A stretch of DNA of 64,000 nucleotides, from the NCBI GenBank assembly GCA_029448655.1, contig JACCLO010000007.1, forward strand, positions 2,728,001 through 2,792,000. The letters are read 5' to 3'. This DNA is from Wolfiporia cocos. Its lineage: Eukaryota; Basidiomycota; Agaricomycetes; Polyporales; Phaeolaceae. Numbering within the stretch: the stretch's first letter is position 1; every line of letters begins with the position of its first letter. The translations under genes and the position numbers were made by a program. The notes under the pieces are model-generated. The model searched no databases. It had not been told where the DNA came from and worked only from the letters and a program-made list of their open reading frames with translations. Of this stretch, positions 34,440 through 44,691 are shown piece after piece.

Positions 34440-36064
34440 AATCCTGGTTGTCAAGAGTTTGGGCAAGGAACGAGGGGTTCTTAGCCTTGAGAACTCGGAT
34501 CACGTTGACTGCCTCTTCTACTGCTGTAGCCCCATCATCCCTGTCCTCCATGTCTTCTTCTTCCGTGTGAGTGGTGGAGGTCCCTTCTTCCATTGCTTCT
34601 GCCTTTTGAGCCCTACCCTTGATGGGGGGCTTCTTCTTTCACTTCAGGCAGTTGCTGGAGAGATGGCCCTTCTCTATGCAATTGAAGCATCACCCTTCAG
34701 TTTGAAGCTTGCGTCGTTCCTCTGTGGACATTCGATCGACGTCCATCACGTTTGGATCTATCGCCGGGGTCGGTGTGGCTGGGGTGCTTGGCCCCTTGGC
34801 TCGCCACTGTGGTTTCTTCTTGGGGTCCCCTCGACCTTTAATGAACGTGTTGTAATTGTTCTCGTTGATGGATGCCTGCTTCATCCAGTCGGTAAGGGTT
34901 ATGACGGGAGGGACGATGTTTATGATGTGTGTTGTGAGCGCGGGTCTGATGGCTCTCTTGTACAGGGTGATGAGGAGTGGGTTGCACGTTTGTCGGTCCA
35001 GCCCCATTTTCCCTACGAGGTTATCGAACTCGATATTGAAGTTGTTGATGTTCTTCTTCTCCTGTCTGAGATCGAAGAGATTGTCGTTGGTTTTCTGTTT
35101 TTCTCCAATAGGTTCGAACGTGGCATCAAATTCTCCTTCCATTGGTCCACTTGGTCACTCCCTCGAATGTAGGACATGATGAAGAGGATTTTCTGATCGT
35201 CGGTTTGGTAGTCTGCTGCGAACATGGTGAACCATGTGTTGCAGTCATTCTTGAAGTGCTGTAGCTTCTTTTGTTCTCCCTTGAACAGTTCAGGAGTGGA
35301 AAGCTTTATGTGGCTTCCTCAGGCTGGTGGGGCGAGCTGCGTGCCCCATCCCATGGGGTTCCCTCCGCCTGGGGGGCCTCCTCCTCCTGGCGGTCCTCCT
35401 CCACCTGGCAGTCCTCCTGTGCCTGGCGGTCCTCCTGGATTGCCTCCCGTGCTGCCTGTTGGATTGCTATTGCCACCCAGGGGACCTCCGCCCCCGGGGG
35501 GACCTCCCCCTCCAGGAACTCCTCCTCCTCCAGGCACTCCTGCCCTGGTGGGGTTTGTCCCGCCAATATTCCCAGGTAGTGGATTATTAATCGCCGGAGG
35601 GATATTGGCCATTCCCCCTGTGCCCTGGCTTGCGCTGCTGCTTCCCGAAATAGTATTTCCGCCCAGGGTTGTACTTCCCATACCCATTGCTCCTCTGGGG
35701 GTGGGGTTCATCGTCTGTCCTCCGAGTTGTCCATCACCTGTTCGAGATACAACGATGCTTGGTGTCATCAAATCTGCAACCGTTCTGAAGCATTTGAAGG
35801 CGGTGTGCATCTGGTCCCAGGGGTCATTCAAGGATGGGGGTAGCTGTACCCATGAGGGAACGAGTCTGTCTGGTGTTGGGATGGTGAGGTATCCTCCCTT
35901 CATGAAGAATCCTGCGGGGGGGTCTCTCCACTCGTGCTTTTCTTCGTAGTATATGTGTCTGTATATTTCGGGGAGTATCTGGATTAACCGGTTTGGGAGA
36001 TCCGGGTCAAAGCGTTGCATGGACTTGCACTTTGATAAGTGAGCCTGGTAAGAGCTCGACCTTC
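34440..36064 (-). pseudogene. gag of the minus-strand gypsy element
   Basis: N-terminal part from 36064 leftwards (DPDLPNRLIQILPEIYRHIY), then a Gly/Pro-rich stretch of GGGGPPGG-like repeats (35319-35560), a capsid core with MSYIRGSDQVDQWKEN (the other gypsy here has MSYIRGNKVDQW), a frameshift near 35120, and a zinc knuckle CFNCIEKGHLSSNC flanked by two TGA codons (near 34686 and 34642) where Arg fits. The true N-terminus is cut by the LTR at 36065. Confidence 0.72.
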
Positions 36065-36603
36065 TGTTACGGATTGAATATCTGTTCAGCTGAAATAACC
36101 AAGTCGAGTTACTCAGCATATCGAGTAGCGCACTACTCATTGGACTCAATGGAGTCAAGCATCAATTTACTAGCTGTAGGCTTAATTGCTTAAGTCTTTG
36201 AGAACGAGTATAAGATCCTTGTAATTCAACAAGATCAAGCTGAGGAACTCGACTGGTATTTACAACAGGTTTTTATACTACAATTCGGCAATCGGGGTCA
36301 TAGTGTCCTTGGTACTGCTACCACTAAGTCCATAAGGCTAGTATGCTACGATAACTAAGCTGAAACGTTGCAGTTGAGCACAACAGTGGTTGAAACGTAG
36401 AAGTCCTGTGGTTAGACACAAGATATCAACTAGAACCTGATGCGCTACGAGGTCATGGGCATAGGGCTGTTGTACATGAAACAAGGGTCGCTGGTTGAAC
36501 AGGGAACCCTAGAAATAGTCACACGATACTATGGTTGAACACTAAGTCCCCTTCTCCAGTGAGGCATCAAAGATATTCAGAAAATCCTGTATGGACCGTG
36601 ACA
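36065..36603 (+). mobile_element. family E LTR in gag
   Basis: 539 bp, TGTTACGGATTG to GGACCGTGACA, aligned along its length with the copy at 17248. Flanks CCTTC and GCATC agree at only three of five positions; an older insertion. Confidence 0.75.
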
Positions 36604-37038
36604 GCATCTCACGTGTTACTAGACAAGCAATTGCATATATATGTGTTCAGGTAAGCTACTGCTGTCTCGTAATTGCAATCTACCCAGACAAACACAATGC
36701 TCCTGACACACAGACTCGTCTTTTCCTATCAGAATAGGATTCATGGGGTCTATCTGATGGTGAATTTGACTATACTGAGTTCTTTACTTTAACAAGATTG
36801 TCAAGCTGTTCGAGGATGATCCGGAGGATGATTGGGCTGTAGAAACTCTTGAATGGTGAGATTAGTACGTCTTCTCCAATCATCATTACTATAGCTGATA
36901 ACTTCCATACATTAGCTGGGTCTATGGTGTGAAGGAACCCTCTAGTGCTCTGCAAGTAAACAATACCGGCCCCACTCTTGCCGAGAAACCTGCTGAACAA
37001 TGTCATGCCTGCCGCAATGCACGCATTGCAACACCACC
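36604..37038 (-). other. possible 5' gag remnant
   Basis: A minus-strand frame at 36770-37006 is open and has a natural composition (FLHTIDPANVWKLSAIVMM), but I cannot identify it. It may be the start of the gag interrupted at 36065, or an unrelated gene piece. The last 40 bases hold a GCAATGCACGCATTGC palindrome. Confidence 0.3.
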
Positions 37039-37305
37039 TATGTTGTTACGGGTCAAATACCCATTCGTATATTCGAATCGCGAATATAGATCGTTCTTCC
37101 ACACGTGGGCTTGTCGCCGTATGCGAGGCAAATACTTGTTAGATGCCTTTGAGTCCTAGGTGAAGTTCCTAGGGGATCGTGTAATATCCAATACACGTTA
37201 GAGGATATAATCTGTTTAGGTGCAAGTCTGATAGAATATAAGACTCGCCTAAGTCTGAGAAGTCAGTGTGCACTTCGAGGACTTAGTCGTTCGGTTGCTC
37301 GAGCG

Positions 37306-37867
37306 TGTCACAAATCTCACTTTGTGACTGCTCTGCCTCAATGCTAACGCCCATATCCTAAATCTCCACACCCAACCCAAGTCCTGCTCCCACTACGCAC
37401 ACCTTTCAGTCACCAGCGGTCCCCAAGATGCTATACGAGGGGTAGTCAACAGATGCTACAGCGAGGTCGAGGGGCTCCCAGACAAGTTGTCAAGCGAGGG
37501 TCTAAGTAGAGGGAATGTCGCACAAGGGGATTTGTGTAAGACTGGGATTAACCCATGAGATACAATGAGAAGTCTGAGGAGTACGCCTCAGACTCTCTAG
37601 CTTAAGTACATGTAAACGAGCATTGCTGTCAAGGCTACCCTAAAGCAACGTGGCCTGTGCGCACGCGCCTACCAAAGCGCTAAGCTAAACTCTAAACTGC
37701 TTACAAATACCTTCACGTGACTACGCGGGGATCTTATCTATGTTTCTAGGATACGCGCCGGATCTTATCTGTTGGTCACATGAGTTTGGAGCACACCTAA
37801 TACCGCTGTAACGTCCCTCAACGCTCCACGATGCCCGCTAAGGGCCTATAGGTGCGTTTTCGTGACA
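37306..37867 (-). mobile_element. solo LTR with 5-bp TSD
   Basis: 562 bp, TGTCACAAATCTCAC to TTTTCGTGACA, flanked by GAGCG at 37301-37305 and 37868-37872. In LTR sense, the inverted repeat AGTCTGAGG/CCTCAGACT follows the TATA region, and GTGAGATTTGTGACA is the 3' end. Confidence 0.88.
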
Positions 37868-38242
37868 GAGCGAGAAATACTGAGCGTAGTTTCCTACGTT
37901 TGAGAATGAGTATAAGACTTCTTGTTTGTACAACAAGGTCAAGCTAAAGAGCCTCAACAGTAAATACATGAATATACTACATTAGGTTTTAGGGGTCAGG
38001 TTAGTCCCAGATGTCACCGATACCATATACACTATAGTCCCAAATGTTTGATAGGTATGTAGTGATATATCCGAGAGGAATGATGGCGGTTGAACGCCAT
38101 CTATCAGCTAATAAACGATAAACATGAAACGAGGGCAGAGTTGGATTTGCCAAAGGTGAAACGCACCCTATACACTAGTACAACTGGGGATGTGCCCAGT
38201 AGAGTCATGAGTAGCTAGGGGCTGGTTCCACAACAAGTCCCT

Positions 38243-38717
38243 TGTCACGGTTAATTCACGTGACCCTATATTGCCATACGCCGGGGTCGAACTCACGTAT
38301 CTACGTCCCCCTATCACATGATCTCCCCTATGGTCACTTGACTTATAGATTAGCGTACATGTACACAGCCTCTATCTTATCTACCAGCGTTATTCTGGGG
38401 CGCTCAGCGTAGGGGCCACCTTTAGGGTGGCCTTAGCGGCAGTGTTGTCACATCATGTATATAGTCTGTTGCGTTCTGAGGATTAGCCTCAGAACAGTTA
38501 TTGTAGCGTTGGGGCGTGTCCCTCATACTCAACCTCTCCTCTGCGTGCCTCCTAGGCCGACCAACGGTCGAGGACCTCTGCCCTATATCCCCGTGCTTGT
38601 CTGTGGTCCCGTCTCTGAGGCAGTATCGTACGCGACACTCAGGACACCGTACCCCGTACTTGCCAGCGGTGCTGGTATGTCTCAATAGGCCGTAGACCCA
38701 GAAGTGAGTCTGTGTCA
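38243..38717 (+). mobile_element. solo LTR with 5-bp TSD
   Basis: 475 bp, TGTCACGGTTAATT to GTGAGTCTGTGTCA, flanked by TCCCT at 38238-38242 and 38718-38722. TATA-like CATGTATATAG is followed by GTTCTGAGG/CCTCAGAAC (38473-38495). Confidence 0.88.
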
Positions 38718-38783
38718 TCCCTGTATCGTATTCACCCAATGGTGAGTTCCACCAGCGTTTGAAAATTCGAAATAACCATAACA

Positions 38784-39399
38784 TATGTGACATTAACTGC
38801 AATATCAGCTTTGTACTATTTCTCTGACTTGCCCTATGTCAATGACTCCCTCTACATATGCTCTCCACATTACTCTCCTATACTTTCAGCTTTCTCTTGC
38901 ACCTCATTGCCGTCATACATTAAGTCCTGCTATCTGCTTGCTCACTGTGCATTTTCCCCTGTTATTCACTCTCTGGGTTCATTTCTTGCGCATTCTTGCT
39001 GATTATATATCGATGTATGTGGCCTTGCATATGCTTGATGCCTGCTTAAATCAATTTGTGTGTTTGCTTGACCATTGTATTGGTTGACTGATTGCTACGT
39101 TTAATACATGCTGTCTGACGTAGTTTATGGCCACTTGTAACAGATATGTGCATGTGTTTCATTTGTACCTAACTACAATGCATACAATGTTAAAAGCATA
39201 ATATATTCACTTGCAATCATGCACGCATATATATGTCAAGTTATATTCTAGCATGCATCATATATACACTGCAATACTTGCTAGCATTGGCAATGTCATA
39301 GGAGCCTGACATGGCATACAATGCGCCACAATACTTTTGATACCATTTAGTACATGCAGAGAATATATGTACATGTATGTATATAAATTTCTATATATA
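38784..39399. other. AT-rich intergenic
   Basis: No gene recognised; TATATA/TACATG-rich from 39220 to 39400. May hold the 3' region of the adjacent minus-strand gene. Confidence 0.35.
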
Positions 39400-39886
39400 T
39401 AACCTGGGTTTTTGCTGATGACAAGGGGAAGCTGTGGTTCCGAAAATAGGCTGCTTTGGGATGAATCTAAACAGGATTTAGCCAGTACATTAGCAGACCA
39501 GTAAAGTTACATACCTTGCAGTAATCATCCCATACCTGATCAGTGGCCATTACACAACAGTCAATCTCATTCCAACCAAAGCTAGATGCACTTCGGAGCC
39601 GGTGCACAATCACAAACTGGCTCTTGAGCTGGGATAGCATGTTTATCAATCAATCGAGCAGGTATAATAGACCACACACCTTCTGCCACATAGTCTTGCA
39701 CTGCTTACCCGACTTTTCGCGCCCACCCGCCCTCAGAATAGCCTCCGAACAGTGCTGCCAAGCCCTGGGCTTCCACCCTGTCTCCGCCTGCCGGCCTGCG
39801 ACCTGTTCGTGCAGCAACGCGTCGATAAGGTACTCTTGCTCCTTCTTGCTCCATTGGGCACGCGAAACGCCTTCCTTGGGGGCCAT
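39400..39886 (-). CDS. Myb/SANT-like DNA-binding domain protein
   Basis: From ATG at 39886 (MAPKEGVSRAQWSKKEQEYL) the product has the Myb/SANT-like pattern W...EQEYLIDALLHEQ, then SGKQCKTMWQK; a short intron (about 39618-39670) leads to RLRSASSFGWNEIDCCV and VWDDYCK, and a second intron (about 39451-39515) to YFRNHSFPLVISKN, matching the family's FR..FPLYD end. An in-frame upstream ATG at 40036 would add 50 residues. Such domains in basidiomycetes are often transposon-derived. The 3' end beyond about 39400 is uncertain, so function as a regulator or domesticated protein is open. Confidence 0.6.
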
Positions 39887-40139
39887 AGCGCCCCTTCTCG
39901 AGCTTCGAAATGAGATCAGCGGCGAGGAAGCAGCGCGCGCAAAGTCTGCATGGCGAGTCATGATATGGTCACAAGGGGTCACACGGTGGTCACTGCCCGC
40001 GCTCAGCAGCGGTCGTAGTTCCGAACGGTCTGACATTGCAAAATCGATATCGCTGGCCAGCGCTTCGAGCGTCTATTTTTTGGCAGGGGAATCGGTCACC
40101 AGCGATATCAGGTTGCGTTCCCGTACAGGCCCTTAGATT

Positions 40140-40250
40140 GTAGCTGCCAGGTATTGTGGCGTAAAAGGTTACTAGGCCGAGGCTCGACAGCGGTTCGGCT
40201 CGGCTCGGCTCGATATAAAAGTCGGGCCTGGAGCATCGCTAGAGTTACCA
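40140..40250. repeat. TCGGC-rich hAT-like fragment
   Basis: GTTCGGCTCGGCTCGGCTCG repeats followed by GTCGGGCCTGGAGCATCGCTA, resembling the GC-rich hAT-like ends at 10928 and 15476. Too short and diverged to define ends. Confidence 0.3.
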
Positions 40251-40485
40251 GTGACCCACCGGAAAAACACATGTAGGTTTGAAGATGATGCACAAACGAT
40301 GCTGTCTCCATAGAGGTTCCCCTGCTGGTATTGCGCATAGTTCCGTGCGTACATCGTGTTGAATAGTAGGGGGTAGGGAACAGTCTTTACGCGTTACAAA
40401 CTGCAAAGTTTGAGAACATGGTGAGAGGTTATGAAGTGAAAAAGGATTGGCAGCAAAGACGATATATCGTAGATCGTCCCACTTG

Positions 40486-41720
40486 TCACGAATGGATCTG
40501 CCGCGAATGGGAAGTGATGAAAGCAATACAATCTTCAAGGGCTTTCTCTGCCACCCCATCCGGTTCATTATGAAGTTCGTGGCATGCACCCTATGACATT
40601 GGATCTAGTATTTCATCGCAGCACTACCAGACGTTGCTGCTGGATTTACCTGGTAAAGCACGATCCTCTTGTCTTTTGCATGGATCTTGTCATAGAACGC
40701 TTGAGTAGCGTCAGGAGCAGAGGCCTGATGGAACTGTAAGACGGTATTGAAAGCAGGTAGGCGAACACAAATACTTGATCCGCTGTTCCTTGGATGATCA
40801 ACAGCTGCAAAATGATCAATAAAGGCTTCGAGGGAAGTACCGGGCGATATACCGGCAAGCCGTACGGCCAATTGCTATAGAACGTCTCCAACAGTTGCTC
40901 TCCCTTATAATGATGCATTAGTTCCATGAACTGAGCATAGCAGGATATCTCACTCCAGATATGAGATCTCCGACACTTCGCAAGCTACCCGGAGGTCCAA
41001 CAAGTGGATCAGTGATATATGCAGCATTGGTCTCTGGGTTTCGCGATAAATCCTGGAAAGCCATCCATCAACATAAAATGATTCTCGATGCGCGATATCG
41101 TCGCGAATGCAAACCTTTGTCTTGTTCTTAGGAACAAGCATATCAGGCGCCACCTTCTCCAATTGGCTAGCAATCCAGCGCACGAATCTTGGTGGGGGAT
41201 TGGTGAGATGAATGGTAGGAGCAGACCCAATGATACCGGCCAACAGTCCAACACGATCCTGATCCGGAGGTGGGGAGTCACGAGTAGCGAACCCCAGCAC
41301 TAATCCACCACCCTGCAGTAGTCGACAGAAGGTTTGAATCCCACAAAGCTAAGAAGTATGCGTTTTACTCACCATTGAGGATCCCATCAAAAACAGTGGC
41401 AGGCTCGGATAGTACGAGTGGACGTATGACACCGCCCATTCCATATCTTCCAGCTGATTCTCCCAACAGGTCTTCCCATATTGGCTGTCCTTGCTCTTAT
41501 GTTCGGAGTCAAGCGCAGTTCGACCAAACCCACGCTGATCGTATACGAAGACAGTGACCCCGCGTTCAGCAAAGGCGGTATGAGTGTGCGTATAGCGACC
41601 ACAGTGCTCAGCAGCACCATGAACGAAGATCAGAACTGCTATGGGCTCCGATGCTGCATATGTGCGCGTGTAGAACTGGGTCGATGAAGGACCCGTGAGC
41701 CATTCTTCGCTATATGCCAT
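40486..41720 (-). CDS. monoacylglycerol lipase-like serine hydrolase
   Basis: Seven exons joined by six GT-AG introns at 41313-41372, 41053-41114, 40904-40953, 40805-40852, 40734-40774 and 40591-40649 (41-62 bp), all keeping frame. Start MAYSEEWLTGPS; FVHGAAEHCGRY is the HG oxyanion motif; nucleophile elbow GSSMG (Ser, split by intron 1); ATRDSPPPD; the acid in LLIIQGTADQ; catalytic His in CHELHNEPDG, the family signature. Ends QIHS with TGA at 40486-40488. About 300 residues, normal for MAGL/Yju3-type enzymes that cleave monoacylglycerols to fatty acid and glycerol, usually at lipid droplets or membranes. No transmembrane segment seen. Apparently intact. Confidence 0.85.
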
Positions 41721-42231
41721 CTCTAATGAAATAAGGAGGCGTTCAGAGCTGTTGATGGTAGAGCCCAGGCCCCACGGAAGATGCCGTAAACGTCCAAGTC
41801 AAGATCCTGTGACTGTTGTTAGCGCTCAAACAACTTGAGTTTCATGGCCTTTGAAACTCCGCTGTGGCTGGCGCACCGACGCTACGGATGGGCGCTTAGC
41901 GTGCGCCCCAGAGCGCGCGATTGCACAACATTGACGGTACGGTCGGCCAGACATATCAGGTCAACTATTCGCATTTTGCGGGTTTGCATTTGCCTTCGAC
42001 ACGGTCCTTTCTCGCCTCTTGGCCGTATCGACGGATGCAGTGATGCTTGTTACGCCACAAGTCAGTGCCTCACAGCTGCTCGTTCAGGCAATCCTAGATG
42101 TATCGCACAGGTATTCAGGCTCATGCAGTTGAGGACTGTATATCTTGCTCCTGAGACTTGGTATCTGTGCCACATGGCTACAGGTTTCTCAAAGCAGCGG
42201 CTGTGTGGCATCAGCACGTTGTTGTGTCAGT
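41721..42231. repeat. intergenic containing a dispersed repeat (third copy)
   Basis: From about 41950 to 42200 the sequence follows the arms of the inverted repeat at 56590-57030 (GGCCAGACATRTYRGGTCARCTATTCGCA, then TGCTTGTYACRCCAC, GTATTCAGGC/GAGACTTGG). No gene recognised. Confidence 0.4.
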
Positions 42232-42663
42232 GTTCTTGTCACAGATTATTCTGTGACATATAGGTGCGGCCCCCCTAGGGCTCAAACATGTGCACTGACC
42301 TATTATCTCACATGACCTGACCCTGTAGTGTAGTGGTTGTGCGTTGCCCCCCCTCACATCTAGATAGATCACATGTAGGTACTGATATTATTACATAAGC
42401 AGCGATCACATGTACAGCGCATGGCCCCTGCCTTTAGGGCAAGCCATGATACATTAGCGTAGTACGACCGCATGTATATATACCTACGTCTGAGGCCTTG
42501 AAACCTCAGACTCGTTAATGTCACTCTGGGGCGTGTCCCTCTATATCCTCTCTCACTTGCTTGACTGAGTGCCCAGTGTCGCCTAGTCCCCTGAGAGTTT
42601 TACAGTCTCCCTTGGGACGATGGGACTTGGTACACCCCTTGACCGATATACGCTATGCCTTAC

Positions 42664-44233
42664 TAGTGTTGTGAGGTCCGGTCTCAAGGACCGCTAAAGA
42701 CCAAGGACCGGACCAGGACCGGACTGACTAGGACCAATTCAACGGTCCGGTCCGGTCCTGGTCCTGACACGGTCATGGTCCCGGTCCTTCTGAGTGGTCA
42801 GATTTTGCTGTCACGGATGTGCCCAGGGGGGCCACTGTACTTCCCTCGCTATAGGTTCCACATGCGGCGCTAGGCGTACGCCGCGTCTCTGGTCCTCAGC
42901 CACCTCCTCGTGCGTCTCACTAGTTTGTTGGTCACCTGACTGTTAGGTTAGCGCTGTAGGGTAGCGCGCGCCTCAGGTACTTCACGTTATGGTCACACAG
43001 TTACAATGGTCACAAGTAGTTACATGTATCATGTGCTCTCTTAGTTACGGCGCACAGGCCATTACTTTAGGGCGGCCATTACTGGCCAACTCACCATGTA
43101 TAAGTACGACGGATGAGGACTTACATCCTCATCCTTGAGATTCTCGTCAATGCACTATTGTGCCTCTCTTACAACTTTCCTGTGTGCGCTCTGGCCCGGG
43201 GCCCCTCTATGACTAGCTTGTCTGTGTGCCGCCATGTTACGTCGCCACTAGGAGTCCTTGGGGAATGGTCACCCTTGGTACAGCCAACCTGGTCACCGCT
43301 GGCACGGTCGCGCACCGCCTTGTTAGGCGTATAGGATCTCCCCAGTTGCCTGGGTCCGCACAGACGTGTAAGTCTGTGACATTTGCAGGACCGGTCCCGG
43401 ACCGGTCCCGAATTTATCGTAGAATAGCCACTTATAATGTGGTTATTCCAACATAGGGAACCATGACTGACCAATCTACAATAAAACCAAATTATTTAAG
43501 ACCCCCTAGAGTGGGTCTGCATCATTTATATACCACTGGCTATTAGGGTAAACACATCAGACAGAAGCTGACATGAATAGTAACAACCAAAAACCTCCTG
43601 ATTTATGATACAATGAAGCACTGCTATTGTCTTGGGCAATGCTTAGCACACACAGGTTGCCCTCATGTTATCACTAGTTTTGCTGACTGACATGCAGTTG
43701 TGTATTCTCCCATCCAGTAGTGTTAGCACTCACATATTATGGTACACATGCATGGTGCAGTCAATATCACCCAGTTATTGGCAGAGTGCTGCTTAGCGGT
43801 AGTTATATGCTACTCATTGTGGCACATACAAAAATGCAACACATGATCTCATCAGATACAACTTGAGGTGTGCAGTTACTGCAGTGTCATTTCTGTGTGT
43901 TGACTTCAGTATACAATTTTACTTTCAGAAATCAAGAATCAGTGCACCATAGCCAATTTTAAAGCTGTACTTAGTATGTTCTGGTATATATCGAGTAGTA
44001 AGTACACTTTTGTTGCAGTTTCTGACATATAAAACTATAGTTAAGTCAATAACCACTTGATCAGTCCTGGACCGGTCCAGACCGGTCCTAGGACCGCTAT
44101 AGGACCGCGGTTCTACTTGGGACCAGTCTTCAATCCGGTCCCTCATTGCCCATGGCGGTCCGGTCCTGGTCCCGGTCCTCGGTCCTGCCCAAAACATGCA
44201 AAAGACCGGACTGGACCGGACCTCACAACACTA
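42664..44233. mobile_element. non-autonomous hAT element with 8-bp TSD
   Basis: Terminal inverted repeats TAGTGTTGTGAGGTCCGG and complement; perfect TSD TGCCTTAC at 42656-42663 and 44234-44241. Both ends carry dense GGTCC/GGACC words over about 120 bp. The centre has no transposase frame. Contains a solo LTR at 42809-43381. The same interior recurs at 61393-62361. Confidence 0.88.
42809..43381 (+). mobile_element. solo LTR (D-like) inside the hAT element
   Basis: 573 bp, TGTCACGGATG to GTAAGTCTGTGACA, flanked by TTTGC at 42804-42808 and 43382-43386. Shares GGCGCTAGGCGTACGCCGCG and the promoter order with the 28845 element. Inverted repeat GGATGAGG/CCTCATCC at 43111-43134, 12 bp after TATAAG. 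Confidence 0.88.
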
Positions 44234-44321
44234 TGCCTTACCATATCAACAAGGCCTCTAGCTAGTGCCTTAGGCCCCCTCTTGCGAGTGTGACGACAAC
44301 AGGTATAGTTGTGTCAGTTCT

Positions 44322-44670
44322 GGTGGTGCACCGAGGACTAGTGTGGCCACAGTGCTCAATCTGGGCAACACCATTACCATTATCTCATGTGCCCCACTTC
44401 CACAGATAGAGATGCTGCATCTGGCATCCGAATATGGTCTATCATGCATATCATGCATCATTGATTCATCACCAGTGCACTGCACAAGATGCGCATTTGC
44501 GAGATCGAGGCAGTTCCACAGTGCCTGATGCACTGACCTCATTGATGCAGGCTCCACTGTCAGGAATCAAGGATTATTCAATTGCGGAATTAATAGCCCA
44601 TGACCCTGTATCAAGATGAACATTCGTGTGTATCCAAGAAGACTTTCTTCGGATCCAATGTGTAAGTATC
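44322..44670. other. intergenic, nothing recognised
   Basis: Short frames on both strands without family signature. Target region of the gypsy insertion at 44676. Confidence 0.3.
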
Positions 44671-44691
44671 CCCTTTGTCACGGGCAAAAGC

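Larger units (their letters stand above)
37044..38783 (+). mobile_element. solo LTR, family C, with TSD and two nested solo LTRs
   Basis: TGTTACGGGTCA at 37044 to ACCATAACA at 38783, flanked by TATGT at 37039-37043 and 38784-38788. Two further LTRs have landed in it (37306-37867 and 38243-38717), each with its own TSD. Confidence 0.88.
42237..44316 (+). mobile_element. solo LTR with TSD, hosting a hAT element
   Basis: TGTCACAGATTATTC at 42237 to AGTTGTGTCA at 44316, with GTTCT at 42232-42236 and 44317-44321. Net about 502 bp once the hAT (42664-44233) is removed. CTTTAGGGC (42432), CATGTATATATA (42471), inverted repeat TCTGAGG/CCTCAGA (42489-42511) and TAGTGTAGTGG (tRNA A-box-like, 42332). 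Confidence 0.88.

Noticed and set aside
34459..35949. Long open plus-strand frames over the gypsy gag
   Set aside because: They are antisense to the gag and its Gly/Pro-rich repeat, which forces open frames on the opposite strand; no independent domain.
40245..40589. Separate minus-strand protein downstream of the hydrolase
   Set aside because: The family motif CHELHNEPDG in another frame shows this is the last exon of the 40486-41720 gene.
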